From SIG510 sp045540975 (GTDB lineage: Bacteria > Bacillota > Clostridia > Oscillospirales > JAAYXM01): a DNA stretch of 9,875 nucleotides. Positions 1 to 6,913 of this stretch are shown here, piece after piece. The stretch covers positions 1-9,875 of the forward strand of contig JAZQIE010000105.1 of the NCBI GenBank assembly GCA_045540975.1, in the 5' to 3' direction. Numbering within the stretch: the first letter of the stretch is position 1; every line of letters begins with the position of its first letter. The position numbers were made by a program, and so were the translations under genes. The notes beneath the pieces were generated by a model that saw only the letters and a program-made list of their open reading frames with translations, had not been told where the DNA came from and did no database searches.

Positions 1-11
1 GGCACCTTTGG

Positions 12-1205
12 TCAGGCGTTATTTTTGTTTCCGTTTTTTCTCAACAGAAGCAGGCAGAGGACCAAAATCACGGGAAACAGCGTCGCGGCAAACAAGCCCG
101 TCTTCAAGCTGCACCCGTCAAGTTCGGAAATGCTTCCCACCAGCGCAGGGCTGACCGTACCGCCCAAGTCACCCGCCAAAGCGAGGAAGGCGAACATCGC
201 GGTGCCGCCTCTCGGGCAGGTCTGCGACGAAATGCTGATGGACCCCGGCCACATGATACCCACCGCAAGTCCGCAAAGCGCACAGCCCGCAAGACCAAGC
301 GCGGGAATTGAGGAAAGGGATGCCAAGAGATAGCAGACAATACTCGTTACACCGCACACCAGCATGACCTGTTTCAGGTTCAGCTTTTGGCTGAACTTTC
401 CGTACAGCATACGGGTGATGCCCATAAACAGAGCAAAGAGTCCCGGTCCTGCCAAGTCACCGATTGTTTTGGAAACGCCGAGTGCAGACTCGGTAAACGC
501 GGATGCCCACTGTGCCATGGTGGACTCGGACGCGCCCGTGCACACCATCAAAATGATGAGCAGCCAGAAAATCGGGGTTTTCAGCAGGTTGCGAATCCCC
601 ATGCCCTCGCCGTCTTCCACCAAGCGTTCAATCGGGCAGTTTACAAAATTAAACGTGTTGCAGAGCGGAATCATCGCCCAAATCAGCGCGAGGATTTTCC
701 AGTTTTCCACTCCGAAAATCGAGAAGAACACCGTTGACCCGAAGATGACACCCACCGCACCCCAGCAGTAGAAGGAGTGCAGTAAGCTCATGACCCCGTC
801 TTTGTTTTCAAACGGACACGCTTCCACAATCGGGCTGACCAGTACTTCGATGAGTCCGCTGCCGACAGAATACAGCACCACCGAAATCAAAATTCCGACA
901 TACGGATTTGGCAATAAATCGGGCAAAAACACCATGAGAACAAGACCGATTGCCGACACCACCTGCGAGGTCAAAACGCAGGTGCGGTATCCGATTTTGT
1001 CCGCAAATTTGGTTGCCGCGAGGTCGACAAGCAGCTGGGTCAAATAGAACACAAGCGGAATCAACGCGATTTGTTCCAGCGAGATTCCGCAACTGTTTTT
1101 GAAGGTCAAAAACAGAAGCGGAGTGAAGTTTGCGGAGATTGCCTGCGTGACAAACCCGAGGTAGCAGGCAATCAAGGTTTTTTTATAATTTTTTTGTGCT
1201 GTCAT
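12..1205 (-). CDS. MFS transporter, substrate unknown
   Basis: This is a complete 397-residue polytopic membrane protein of the major facilitator superfamily, the usual length for a 12-helix member. The first cytoplasmic loop carries a motif-A-like stretch at residues about 61-74 (DLAATKFADKIGYR). A hydrophilic central loop at about 190-205 separates the two six-helix halves. The second half contains small-residue-rich helices typical of the fold (around GLAGCALCGLAVGIMWPG and LALAGDLGGTVSP). The protein ends in a short Lys/Asn-rich cytoplasmic tail. The ATG at 1205 is preceded by AAAAGGAA with about 7 nt spacing, and the gene ends at a TGA at 12-14. It lies downstream of argS but is separated from it by a strong terminator, and I see no promoter in the 51-nt gap. 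Family assignment is firm. The substrate cannot be read from the sequence; a sugar or small organic solute exporter/importer would be a guess. Confidence 0.85.
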   Translation of the reverse strand: MTAQKNYKKTLIACYLGFVTQAISANFTPLLFLTFKNSCGISLEQIALIPLVFYLTQLLVDLAATKFADKIGYRTCVLTSQVVSAIGLVLMVFLPDLLPNPYVGILISVVLYSVGSGLIEVLVSPIVEACPFENKDGVMSLLHSFYCWGAVGVIFGSTVFFSIFGVENWKILALIWAMIPLCNTFNFVNCPIERLVEDGEGMGIRNLLKTPIFWLLIILMVCTGASESTMAQWASAFTESALGVSKTIGDLAGPGLFALFMGITRMLYGKFSQKLNLKQVMLVCGVTSIVCYLLASLSSIPALGLAGCALCGLAVGIMWPGSISISSQTCPRGGTAMFAFLALAGDLGGTVSPALVGSISELDGCSLKTGLFAATLFPVILVLCLLLLRKNGNKNNA

Positions 1206-1224
1206 GACAGATTCCTTTTCGCTG

Positions 1225-1254
1225 AAAAACGCTTCACGGTTGTGAAGCGTTTTT
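1225..1254 (-). terminator. Intrinsic terminator after argS
   Basis: A perfect inverted repeat has stems AAAAACGCTTCAC and GTGAAGCGTTTTT around a 4-nt loop. It lies 2 nt past the argS stop (1257). Read on the minus strand it ends in a run of five T (1229-1225), as expected for a Rho-independent terminator. The flanking A/T runs make it symmetric, so it could also work on the plus strand. It separates the yebC-argS operon from the MFS gene. Confidence 0.85.
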
Positions 1255-1256
1255 AC

Positions 1257-3038
1257 TTACATTTTTTCGGGGACTTGGATGGCGAGGAGCGAGAGCAGAA
1301 GCGCAATCATTCGCTCGGTAATCGAGATGAGTTTGAGCCAACTGTCACGCTGCGCCGCATTCGGGCAGGTGAGAATCTTATTCTCATAATAGAAGCGGTT
1401 GAAGAGACCGGTGAGGTCAAAGAGCGCTTCGCAAATGCCGTTCGGCGCATGGTCGGAGAATGCACGGAGCAGTGTGTCACCCACGCTTGAGAGCGAGAGC
1501 AAGAGCGCACGCTCGGTATCGCTTGCGGGCGGAAGCAGTTCACCCGGAGCAAAGCCTTGGGCTTCCGCTTTTTCCAGCACCGAATGGATACGCACCGCCG
1601 CATACTGCAGGTACGGGCCGGTCTTTCCTTCGCTTGCGAGGAAGCGGTCAAGGTCAAAGACATAGTCCTTGGTGCGATGGTTGATGAGGTCTCCGATTTT
1701 GAGCGCGGCAATGCCGATTTTCTCCGCGCAAGCCGCGGCTTCTTCTTCGCTCAGAACAGACGCGGTGGCGCTTTCCGCCATCTTTTCACGCGCCGCATCG
1801 GTCACGGTTTTGATGAGGTCGGAAAGTCTCATGACGCCGCCGTCACGGGTTTTGTAGGGCTTTCCGTCCTTGCCGTTCATGGTGCCGAAGCCGATGTGCA
1901 TGAGGCGGGTCTCCTCGGGAACGAGGGATGCAAGATGCGCACAACGGAATACTTGTTTGAAATGCATCGCCTGACGGTTGTCCACCACGTACCAGATTTC
2001 ATCCGGGTCGAAATCACGCTCACGCTGGAGGATGGTTGCAAGGTCGGTGGTGCCGTAAAGCTGAGAGCCATCGGACTTTTCGATGATGATGGGCGGAATC
2101 TCCTCCTCGTCATCCTCGCGCGCAACATCCACAATGAGCGCACCGTCCGAGATGTAGGAAAGGCCTTTATCCTTCAAAATACCGAGCATTTCGTCAACAT
2201 ACGGCGCGGCGTCGGACTCACCCAGCCATTTGTCGAAATCCACATCGAGCTTTGCATAGCTCTTTTTGAGGTCGGTAACCGAAAGGGAGAGGAAATGCTT
2301 CCAGAGCGCAACAAAGCCCGGGCGACCGTTTTGCAAATCACCGGTTGCTTTTTGCGCCGCGGCTTTGAATTCCTCGTCGGTCTTCGAGCGGGCACTTGCC
2401 GCAGGATACAGCTCGTTTAAGTCATCAAGTGTTACGGGCGGCTCGGTGGGATACGGGCCCGTGAACGCTTCGTCGAAATAGCAGAGGTCGGGGCATTTGT
2501 CGCGCAGACCCTCAATGATGAGACCCATCTGGAGTCCCCAGTCGCCCAAGTGGACGTCACCGACCACTTTATGACCCAGAAAACGGGCAAGGCGCACCAA
2601 ACTCTCACCGATGATTGCGGTGCGGAGGTGACCGATGTGCAAGGGCTTTGCGACGTTCGGTCCGCCATAGTCCACCACGATGGAGAGTGCTTCTTGCGCG
2701 CAGGGCAAATCAAGGCGCGCATCCGCGTCCATCTTGACCGCGCGCTCAATGAGATACGTGTCTGCTACATTGATATTCAAGAATCCGGGCGGAACGAATT
2801 CCGCTTTTTCCAGAATCGGTTCGTCCTGCAGCTTTGCCGCTACCTCCTGCGCGATGATGGCAGGATTCTTTTTATAGCGTTTTGCGGCGCTGAGCGCACC
2901 GTTACACTGGAACTGGCACAAATCGGGACGGTTGGAAACCGTGACCGCACCGAGTTCGGGGTCGTATCCGCACGCTTCAAACGCGGCGGAGACGATTTTT
3001 GTCAGGGTCTGTCTGACGGTTAAATTCTTATTTTCCAT
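1257..3038 (-). CDS. argS: Arginyl-tRNA synthetase (ArgRS)
   Basis: Class I aminoacyl-tRNA synthetase that charges tRNA-Arg with arginine in the cytoplasm. The protein has 593 residues, normal for bacterial ArgRS. It has the N-terminal additional domain (about 1-110), then the catalytic domain with the HIGH signature at 134-137 in VVDYGGPNVAKPLHIGHLRT. The region GKDGKPYKTRDGG (389-401) stands where other class I enzymes have KMSKS; many ArgRS lack a canonical KMSKS. The C-terminal anticodon-binding domain begins near GPYLQYAAVRIHSVL (474-488). The reading frame stays open upstream to 3173, but those residues overlap proS and do not resemble ArgRS. The ATG at 3038 shares its A with the proS TAA (TAATG), pointing to translational coupling; the preceding SD (GGGGTG, about 10 nt away) is only moderate. 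Last gene of the yebC-apgM-proS-argS operon. Confidence 0.96.
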   Translation of the reverse strand: MENKNLTVRQTLTKIVSAAFEACGYDPELGAVTVSNRPDLCQFQCNGALSAAKRYKKNPAIIAQEVAAKLQDEPILEKAEFVPPGFLNINVADTYLIERAVKMDADARLDLPCAQEALSIVVDYGGPNVAKPLHIGHLRTAIIGESLVRLARFLGHKVVGDVHLGDWGLQMGLIIEGLRDKCPDLCYFDEAFTGPYPTEPPVTLDDLNELYPAASARSKTDEEFKAAAQKATGDLQNGRPGFVALWKHFLSLSVTDLKKSYAKLDVDFDKWLGESDAAPYVDEMLGILKDKGLSYISDGALIVDVAREDDEEEIPPIIIEKSDGSQLYGTTDLATILQRERDFDPDEIWYVVDNRQAMHFKQVFRCAHLASLVPEETRLMHIGFGTMNGKDGKPYKTRDGGVMRLSDLIKTVTDAAREKMAESATASVLSEEEAAACAEKIGIAALKIGDLINHRTKDYVFDLDRFLASEGKTGPYLQYAAVRIHSVLEKAEAQGFAPGELLPPASDTERALLLSLSSVGDTLLRAFSDHAPNGICEALFDLTGLFNRFYYENKILTCPNAAQRDSWLKLISITERMIALLLSLLAIQVPEKM

Positions 3039-4471
3039 TAGTACGCCACACCCCAGTAAATCATATGTTTCGCGGGTTTTCCGCAAATCGGACATACGTC
3101 GGAGATTTCTTCCTGAGCAAACGGCATGCAGCGGGAGGACATCCCCGCTTCTTCCTTGACCTTGAGTTCGCATTCAAGGTCGCCGCACCACATGGTCTTG
3201 ACAAAGCCGCCCTTGGTTTCCGCAATTTCCTTCATTTCCGCAAGGGAGGTTGCGGTGTAGGTATGCTCCTCGCGGTTTTTGAGTGCGCGCTCGAAGAGTG
3301 CGGTATGAATCTCATCCATAATCGCGGTGACTTCCGCAACGATGTTTTCGAGTTTGACAATCTTCTTCTCACGGGTGACACGGGAGACCAAGACACACTG
3401 ACCCGCTTCCAAATCACGCGGACCGAGTTCGATGCGCACGGGGACACCCTTCATCTCATACTCTGCAAACTTCCAGCCCGCGGAGTTGTCGCTGGTGTCA
3501 CACTTGGTGCGGATGCCTGCCGCGGACAAGGTGCCGAGCAGTTCGTCTGCCGCCTCTAAAACACCGCCCTTATGCGCCGCAATCGGAATGATGACAGCCT
3601 GGATGGGCGCAATCTTCGGGGGCAGAACGAGACCGTTGTTGTCACCGTGGGTCATGATGATACCGCCAATGAGACGGGTGGAAACACCCCAAGAGGTCTG
3701 GTGCGGATTGGTCTTTTGGTTGTTTTTATCGGTAAATTCGATTTCAAACTGCTTTGCAAAGCCGTCGCCAAAATAGTGCGAGGTGCCCGCCTGAAGCGCC
3801 TTGCGGTCATGCATCATGCACTCGATGGTATAGGTCGCCTCTGCGCCCTTGAATTTTTCCTTCTCGGTCTTCTGACCGCGTGTTACCGGCATTGCAAGAA
3901 CGTTTTCACAGAAATCAGCGTAGACGTTGAGCATGGTTTCGGTAAATGCCTTTGCTTCGTCTGCGGTTTCGTGGATGGTGTGACCCTCCTGCCACAAGAA
4001 TTCACGGTGGCGGAGGAAGGGACGCGAGGTCTTTTCCCAACGCAGAACGCTGCACCACTGGTTGTATTTGAGCGGAAGCTCACGGTAGGAGTGCAGGACA
4101 TTTGCGAAATGCTCGCAGAACAGGGTTTCGGAGGTCGGGCGAATCGCATAACGCTCCTCGAGTTTCTCGCTTCCGCCCGTGGTGACCCATGCACATTCGG
4201 GAGCAAAGCCCTCGACATGGTCTTTTTCCTTCTGCAGCAGGCTTTCCGGGATGAGAAGCGGCATATAGACGTTTTCCACGCCCTGCTTCTTAAACTCGGC
4301 ATCCATAATGCGCTGGATATTTTCCCAAATCGCATAACCGTAAGGACGGTAGATAAAGACACCGCGAATGGAAGAGTAATCGATCAGTTCTGCTTTTTTG
4401 CATACGTCGGTAAACCATTGCGCAAAATCAACCTCCATGGAAGTGATTTGCTCTACCATTTTCTTTTCCAT
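3038..4471 (-). CDS. proS: Prolyl-tRNA synthetase, archaeal/eukaryote type
   Basis: Class II aminoacyl-tRNA synthetase that charges tRNA-Pro. At 477 residues it is the short form without the editing insertion found in the roughly 570-residue bacterial type. Class II motif 1 lies near IYRPYGYAIWENIQ (40-53). Motif 2 runs from RPTSETL (111-117) through RWEKTSRPFLRHREFLWQEG (144-163). Motif 3 is GVSTRLIGG...GLVLPPKIAP (262-289). An anticodon-binding domain follows from about 290. The C-terminal domain carries Cys429, Cys434, Cys448 and a CPIC pair (460-463) and ends in Tyr477, as this type does. The lack of the editing domain suggests mischarged Ala-tRNA-Pro, if made, is cleared in trans. The frame opens further upstream at a GTG (4489), but the ATG at 4471 has a good SD (AGGGAG) 9 nt away and gives the usual N-terminus. 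It starts 4 nt after the upstream stop and overlaps argS by one base. Confidence 0.96.
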   Translation of the reverse strand: MEKKMVEQITSMEVDFAQWFTDVCKKAELIDYSSIRGVFIYRPYGYAIWENIQRIMDAEFKKQGVENVYMPLLIPESLLQKEKDHVEGFAPECAWVTTGGSEKLEERYAIRPTSETLFCEHFANVLHSYRELPLKYNQWCSVLRWEKTSRPFLRHREFLWQEGHTIHETADEAKAFTETMLNVYADFCENVLAMPVTRGQKTEKEKFKGAEATYTIECMMHDRKALQAGTSHYFGDGFAKQFEIEFTDKNNQKTNPHQTSWGVSTRLIGGIIMTHGDNNGLVLPPKIAPIQAVIIPIAAHKGGVLEAADELLGTLSAAGIRTKCDTSDNSAGWKFAEYEMKGVPVRIELGPRDLEAGQCVLVSRVTREKKIVKLENIVAEVTAIMDEIHTALFERALKNREEHTYTATSLAEMKEIAETKGGFVKTMWCGDLECELKVKEEAGMSSRCMPFAQEEISDVCPICGKPAKHMIYWGVAY

Positions 4472-4475
4472 AATC

Positions 4476-5690
4476 TTATTCTCCCTCACACGATAAGAAG
4501 TGACCCATCAAATCGTGACCAAATTCAATGTATTTTCCGCTCTCTTTCGCAGCCTTCTCGCTGTACGGAGCGCCATTCCCACTCTTTCCGCTTGTGTAAA
4601 TCGCGTACGGGATGGGGTCCATCACATGGGTGCGCAGTGCAATCGGGGTGGCATGGTCGGGCATGAGCAAGACCTTAAACGGCTCGCCGCTTGCCATGAG
4701 ATGCCGCAGAACGGGGCCCAAAATCTCGGAATCGATTTTTTCGATGGACGCGATCTTGAGCTTCAAGTCCGCATCGTGGCCGCACTCGTCCGGTGCTTCC
4801 ACATGGACAAACACGAATTCACAGCCGCGGTCAAATGCATCCATTGCCGCCTGCGCCTTGCCTTTGTAGTTGGTGTCGTACTCACCGGTTGCGCCCTCGA
4901 CCGAAATGTTTTCCATTCCCGCGCCCTGCGCGATGCCCTGAATGAGCGGGACCGCGGTGATGACCGCGCCCGAAACACCGTATTTCGCCTTGAAGTTTCC
5001 GATGGCGGGCTTGGTGCCCTCGCCCCACAGCCACATGCAGTTTGCAGGCTTCTTGCCGTTTGCGATGCGGTTTTTGTTGACCGGATGCGCCATCAGGATA
5101 TCATAGCTTTTCTTCATCATGGCAAGGACTTCCGCGCCGTACGGACCTGCCGGCAGGTAGTCCTTGATGCACTGACCCAAAATGTCATGCGGCGGCATCA
5201 TGTTGTAGTTATAATCGATGCCCTTCCAAATCAAAATGTGACGGTAACTCACACCGCGGTGGATGTTTAAGTCCTCGCGTTCAAACTCGGTCTTGAGTGC
5301 ATCGAGAAGCTCATACGCTTCTTCGTTTGAGATTTTATCCGAGCTGTGGTCGAGCATGATTTTGTTTTCAAAGTCTTCCTCGGTCGAGATGCTGACCAGA
5401 TTGAGACGGAAGACGGTATCCACATCGGAGAGCGGGATTCCGAGACCCAACGCTTCGATGGGAGAACGACCGGTGTAGCAGGCTTTCGGGTCATAGCCCA
5501 AAACCGAGAGGTTTGCGACATCGCTGCCAAACGGCATCCCCTCATACAGAGTGGACACCAAGCCCTGCTCACCGTTTACCGCCAAGTAGTCCATATTGGG
5601 TTTATTCGCCACTTCGAGCGGCGTTTTGTCGCCAAGAGACGGGATGGGGTAATCCGCCATGCCGTCGCCCAGCATTACAAAGTATTTCAT
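4476..5690 (-). CDS. apgM: ApgM-type phosphomutase / probable homoserine kinase
   Basis: A 404-residue member of the alkaline-phosphatase superfamily, in the archaeal-type 2,3-bisphosphoglycerate-independent phosphoglycerate mutase branch. Visible features are the metal-binding Asp9 in LGDGMADYP and the likely phosphorylated Ser56 in GSDVANLSVLGYDP (55-68). Metal-site residues appear at APDECGHDAD (299-308; Asp301, His305), MPDHATPI (343-350; Asp345, His346) and FGHDLMGH (390-397; His392, His397). Bacterial proteins of this branch are annotated either as phosphoglycerate mutase (glycolysis) or as a proposed homoserine kinase (threonine synthesis), and sequence alone does not decide. No threonine or glycolysis gene lies nearby. 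The frame opens further upstream to 5750, but the ATG at 5690 gives the family N-terminus. It has an SD (AGAGGAA) that overlaps the yebC stop codon, which suggests translational coupling. Gap to yebC is 10 nt. Confidence 0.88.
   Translation of the reverse strand: MKYFVMLGDGMADYPIPSLGDKTPLEVANKPNMDYLAVNGEQGLVSTLYEGMPFGSDVANLSVLGYDPKACYTGRSPIEALGLGIPLSDVDTVFRLNLVSISTEEDFENKIMLDHSSDKISNEEAYELLDALKTEFEREDLNIHRGVSYRHILIWKGIDYNYNMMPPHDILGQCIKDYLPAGPYGAEVLAMMKKSYDILMAHPVNKNRIANGKKPANCMWLWGEGTKPAIGNFKAKYGVSGAVITAVPLIQGIAQGAGMENISVEGATGEYDTNYKGKAQAAMDAFDRGCEFVFVHVEAPDECGHDADLKLKIASIEKIDSEILGPVLRHLMASGEPFKVLLMPDHATPIALRTHVMDPIPYAIYTSGKSGNGAPYSEKAAKESGKYIEFGHDLMGHFLSCEGE
4481..4486 (-). promoter_or_regulatory. 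proS ribosome binding site (start-deciding)
   Basis: Read on the minus strand this is AGGGAG, 9 nt before the proS ATG at 4471. It lies inside the last codons of the apgM-like gene. It argues for the ATG at 4471 and against the in-frame GTG at 4489, which lies 5' of this SD. Confidence 0.75.
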
Positions 5691-5700
5691 GGTAATTCCT

Positions 5701-6420
5701 CTATTCTTCCCAGTTGTGCCACACGTTCTGGACGTCGTCGTTATCCTCAAGCATATCCAGCATCTTCTGCATATTCTTGAGGTCGTCCTCGTTTGTCAGT
5801 GTGATATAGGTCTGGGGGATTTTGTCTTTTTCGGCGGAGATGATGGTCATCCCCTGCGCTTCCAGCGCATCACGGACGGTTTCAAAATCCTCAATCGAGG
5901 TGTAGACTTCGATTGCATCGCCGTCGGTCTCGATGTCCTCCGCGCCTGCCTCCAAGCACAGCATCATGATTTCGTCTTCATCCGCACCGGTCTTTTCCAG
6001 CAGGATGACGCCCTTGTCATCAAACTGCCAGGAAACACAGCCGGTTGCACCTAAGTTTCCGCCGTATTTGTCGAAGTAATGGCGGACTTCGGATGCGGTA
6101 CGGTTGCGGTTATCGGTCAGCGCTTCCACGATGACAGCGACACCGCTCGGGCCGTAGCCTTCATAGACGATGGTTTCGTAGTTTGCATCGTCGCCGCCGG
6201 CCGCTTTTTCAATAATGCGCTTGATGTTATCGTTCGGGACGTTGTTTGCCTTCGCCTTTGCGATACAGTCGCGCAGTTTGGAGTTGCTTTCCGGGTCCGG
6301 GCCGCCTTCCTTGATTGCTACCGCCATTTCACGGCCGATTTTGGTGAAAACCTTGGCTTTCTGCGCATCGGTTTTCTCTTTTTTATGAAGAATGTTTTTC
6401 CATTTGGAATGTCCTGACAT
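5701..6420 (-). CDS. yebC: YebC/TACO1-family translation factor
   Basis: A 239-residue protein with the complete YebC/TACO1 signature. It starts MSGHSKWKNI, followed by KAKVFTKIGREM (21-32), the NNVPNDNIKRIIEKA region (59-73), YEGYGPSGVAVIVE (86-99), LTDNRNRTASEVRHYF (101-116) and GGNLGATGCVSW (120-131). Older annotation calls the family a probable transcriptional regulator. More recent work on bacterial YebC and mitochondrial TACO1 supports a ribosome-associated role in translating proline-rich stretches. The frame extends six codons upstream (to 6438), but the ATG at 6420 gives the family N-terminus and follows an AGAGGTG SD with 8 nt spacing. It is the first gene of the operon and its TAG stop forms part of the next gene's SD. 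Confidence 0.96.
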   Translation of the reverse strand: MSGHSKWKNILHKKEKTDAQKAKVFTKIGREMAVAIKEGGPDPESNSKLRDCIAKAKANNVPNDNIKRIIEKAAGGDDANYETIVYEGYGPSGVAVIVEALTDNRNRTASEVRHYFDKYGGNLGATGCVSWQFDDKGVILLEKTGADEDEIMMLCLEAGAEDIETDGDAIEVYTSIEDFETVRDALEAQGMTIISAEKDKIPQTYITLTNEDDLKNMQKMLDMLEDNDDVQNVWHNWEE

Positions 6421-6454
6421 AATCTTTACACCTCTCACGATACTTAATCACTGT

Positions 6455-6484
6455 ATTGTATCATACTTTCTCATTCAATTTCAA
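6455..6484 (-). promoter_or_regulatory. Promoter of the yebC-apgM-proS-argS operon
   Basis: On the minus strand, TTGAAA (6484-6479), an 18-nt spacer and TACAAT (6460-6455) form a good sigma-A promoter. Predicted transcription starts near 6448, giving a leader of about 28 nt before yebC. That is too short for a T-box riboswitch, so the two synthetase genes are not under visible T-box control from this promoter. Confidence 0.7.
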
Positions 6485-6514
6485 CCCCATTGACGTATTT
6501 TGTTCCCCTCATTC

Positions 6515-6543
6515 TTGACTTTGAAATTTATTTTTCGTGTAAT
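6515..6543 (+). promoter_or_regulatory. Promoter of the decayed gene at 6563
   Basis: TTGACT (6515-6520), a 17-nt spacer and TGTAAT (6538-6543) match the sigma-A consensus at 5/6 in each hexamer. The predicted start near 6550 falls right at the SD (6551-6555), so the leader would be only about 13 nt. It diverges from the yebC promoter, with about 30 nt between the two -35 boxes. It could also transcribe the small ORF at 6914, because I see no terminator between them. Confidence 0.65.
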
Positions 6544-6562
6544 TCCCCTCGGAGGTGGCAAT

Positions 6563-6843
6563 ATGAAAAAAACATGTCTGTTTTTTATCGATGATGTGAT
6601 TTGGACCTTCCGTGATTTGCGGGAGAGGATAGTTTTACCGCGGCAATCGTTCCGCATTGGCTTCCCGTGAGTTATGACGGGTGCCGCGCGCTCAAGGACC
6701 TCGGAGTGAAAACAATTTCCGCGACCTACGGGGTGCGGCGGGAATACAACGGCGACCTGTCTTCCCTGCCGTTCGGACACGCGGGGCGGCTGTATGATGC
6801 GGGTTATGAATGTATTTTTATTGAAAATTTATGCAACGAATAA
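6563..6843 (+). pseudogene. Decayed gene with frameshift and internal deletions
   Basis: A GGAGG SD (6551-6555) stands 7 nt before the ATG at 6563. The first frame reads MKKTCLFFIDDVIWTFRDL and then runs to an early TGA at 6668-6670, giving only 35 codons. A different frame is open from about 6616 to a TAA at 6841-6843. From about 6625 it reads like the inside and end of a normal soluble protein (AIVPHWLPVSYDGCRALKDL, then TISATYGVRREYNGD, then LPFGHAGRL, then YDAGYECIFIENL). The shift between frames lies near 6617-6628. The pieces are too short and abrupt for one domain, so I infer a large out-of-frame deletion at that point and probably a second, in-frame one near 6795. The pieces resemble, from memory, a clostridial hypothetical family of roughly 300 residues that I cannot name with certainty. 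Promoter, RBS and start remain intact, which suggests recent decay. A sequencing error alone would not explain the missing middle. Confidence 0.6.
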
Positions 6844-6844
6844 T

Positions 6845-6857
6845 CCAAACGGTTTGG
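6845..6857. repeat. 13-bp palindrome CCAAACGGTTTGG
   Basis: Two perfect 6-base half-sites (CCAAAC and GTTTGG) flank one central G. It lies 1 nt after the decayed gene's stop and 56 nt before the small ORF at 6914. The shape and AAACGGTTT core recall operators of LacI-family repressors, but no regulator gene is nearby, and it has no T-run to make it a terminator. Confidence 0.35.
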
Positions 6858-6900
6858 CACAAACTAAATCTGCTCATACGAGATGTGAGAAAAAACAGAT

Positions 6901-6907
6901 GAGGTGA
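6901..6907 (+). promoter_or_regulatory. Ribosome binding site of the small ORF
   Basis: GAGGTGA lies 6 nt before the ATG at 6914 and closely matches the anti-SD complement. It is the main evidence that the low-complexity ORF downstream is translated. An out-of-frame ATG at 6909 reads only two codons before a stop. Confidence 0.75.
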
Positions 6908-6913
6908 AATGCC

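Noticed and set aside
1557..2420. Plus-strand open frame opposite argS
   Set aside because: It is a shadow of the conserved ArgRS catalytic domain with no SD or domain of its own.
3039..3173. N-terminal extension of argS
   Set aside because: It would overlap the proS C-terminus by 45 codons, and the ATG at 3038 gives a normal ArgRS N-terminus.
3572..4666. Long plus-strand open frame opposite proS
   Set aside because: It is antisense to a clear ProRS and the apgM-like gene and reads like no protein family; long antisense frames are common in this base composition.
6481..6780. Minus-strand 99-codon frame opposite the decayed gene
   Set aside because: No SD and no recognisable motif; the plus strand carries the protein-like signal and the expression signals.
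6869..6899. Possible leader hairpin before the small ORF (TCTG/CTCA pairing with TGAG/CAGA)
   Set aside because: Pairing is short and interrupted by a six-A bulge; not convincing as a riboswitch or regulatory fold.
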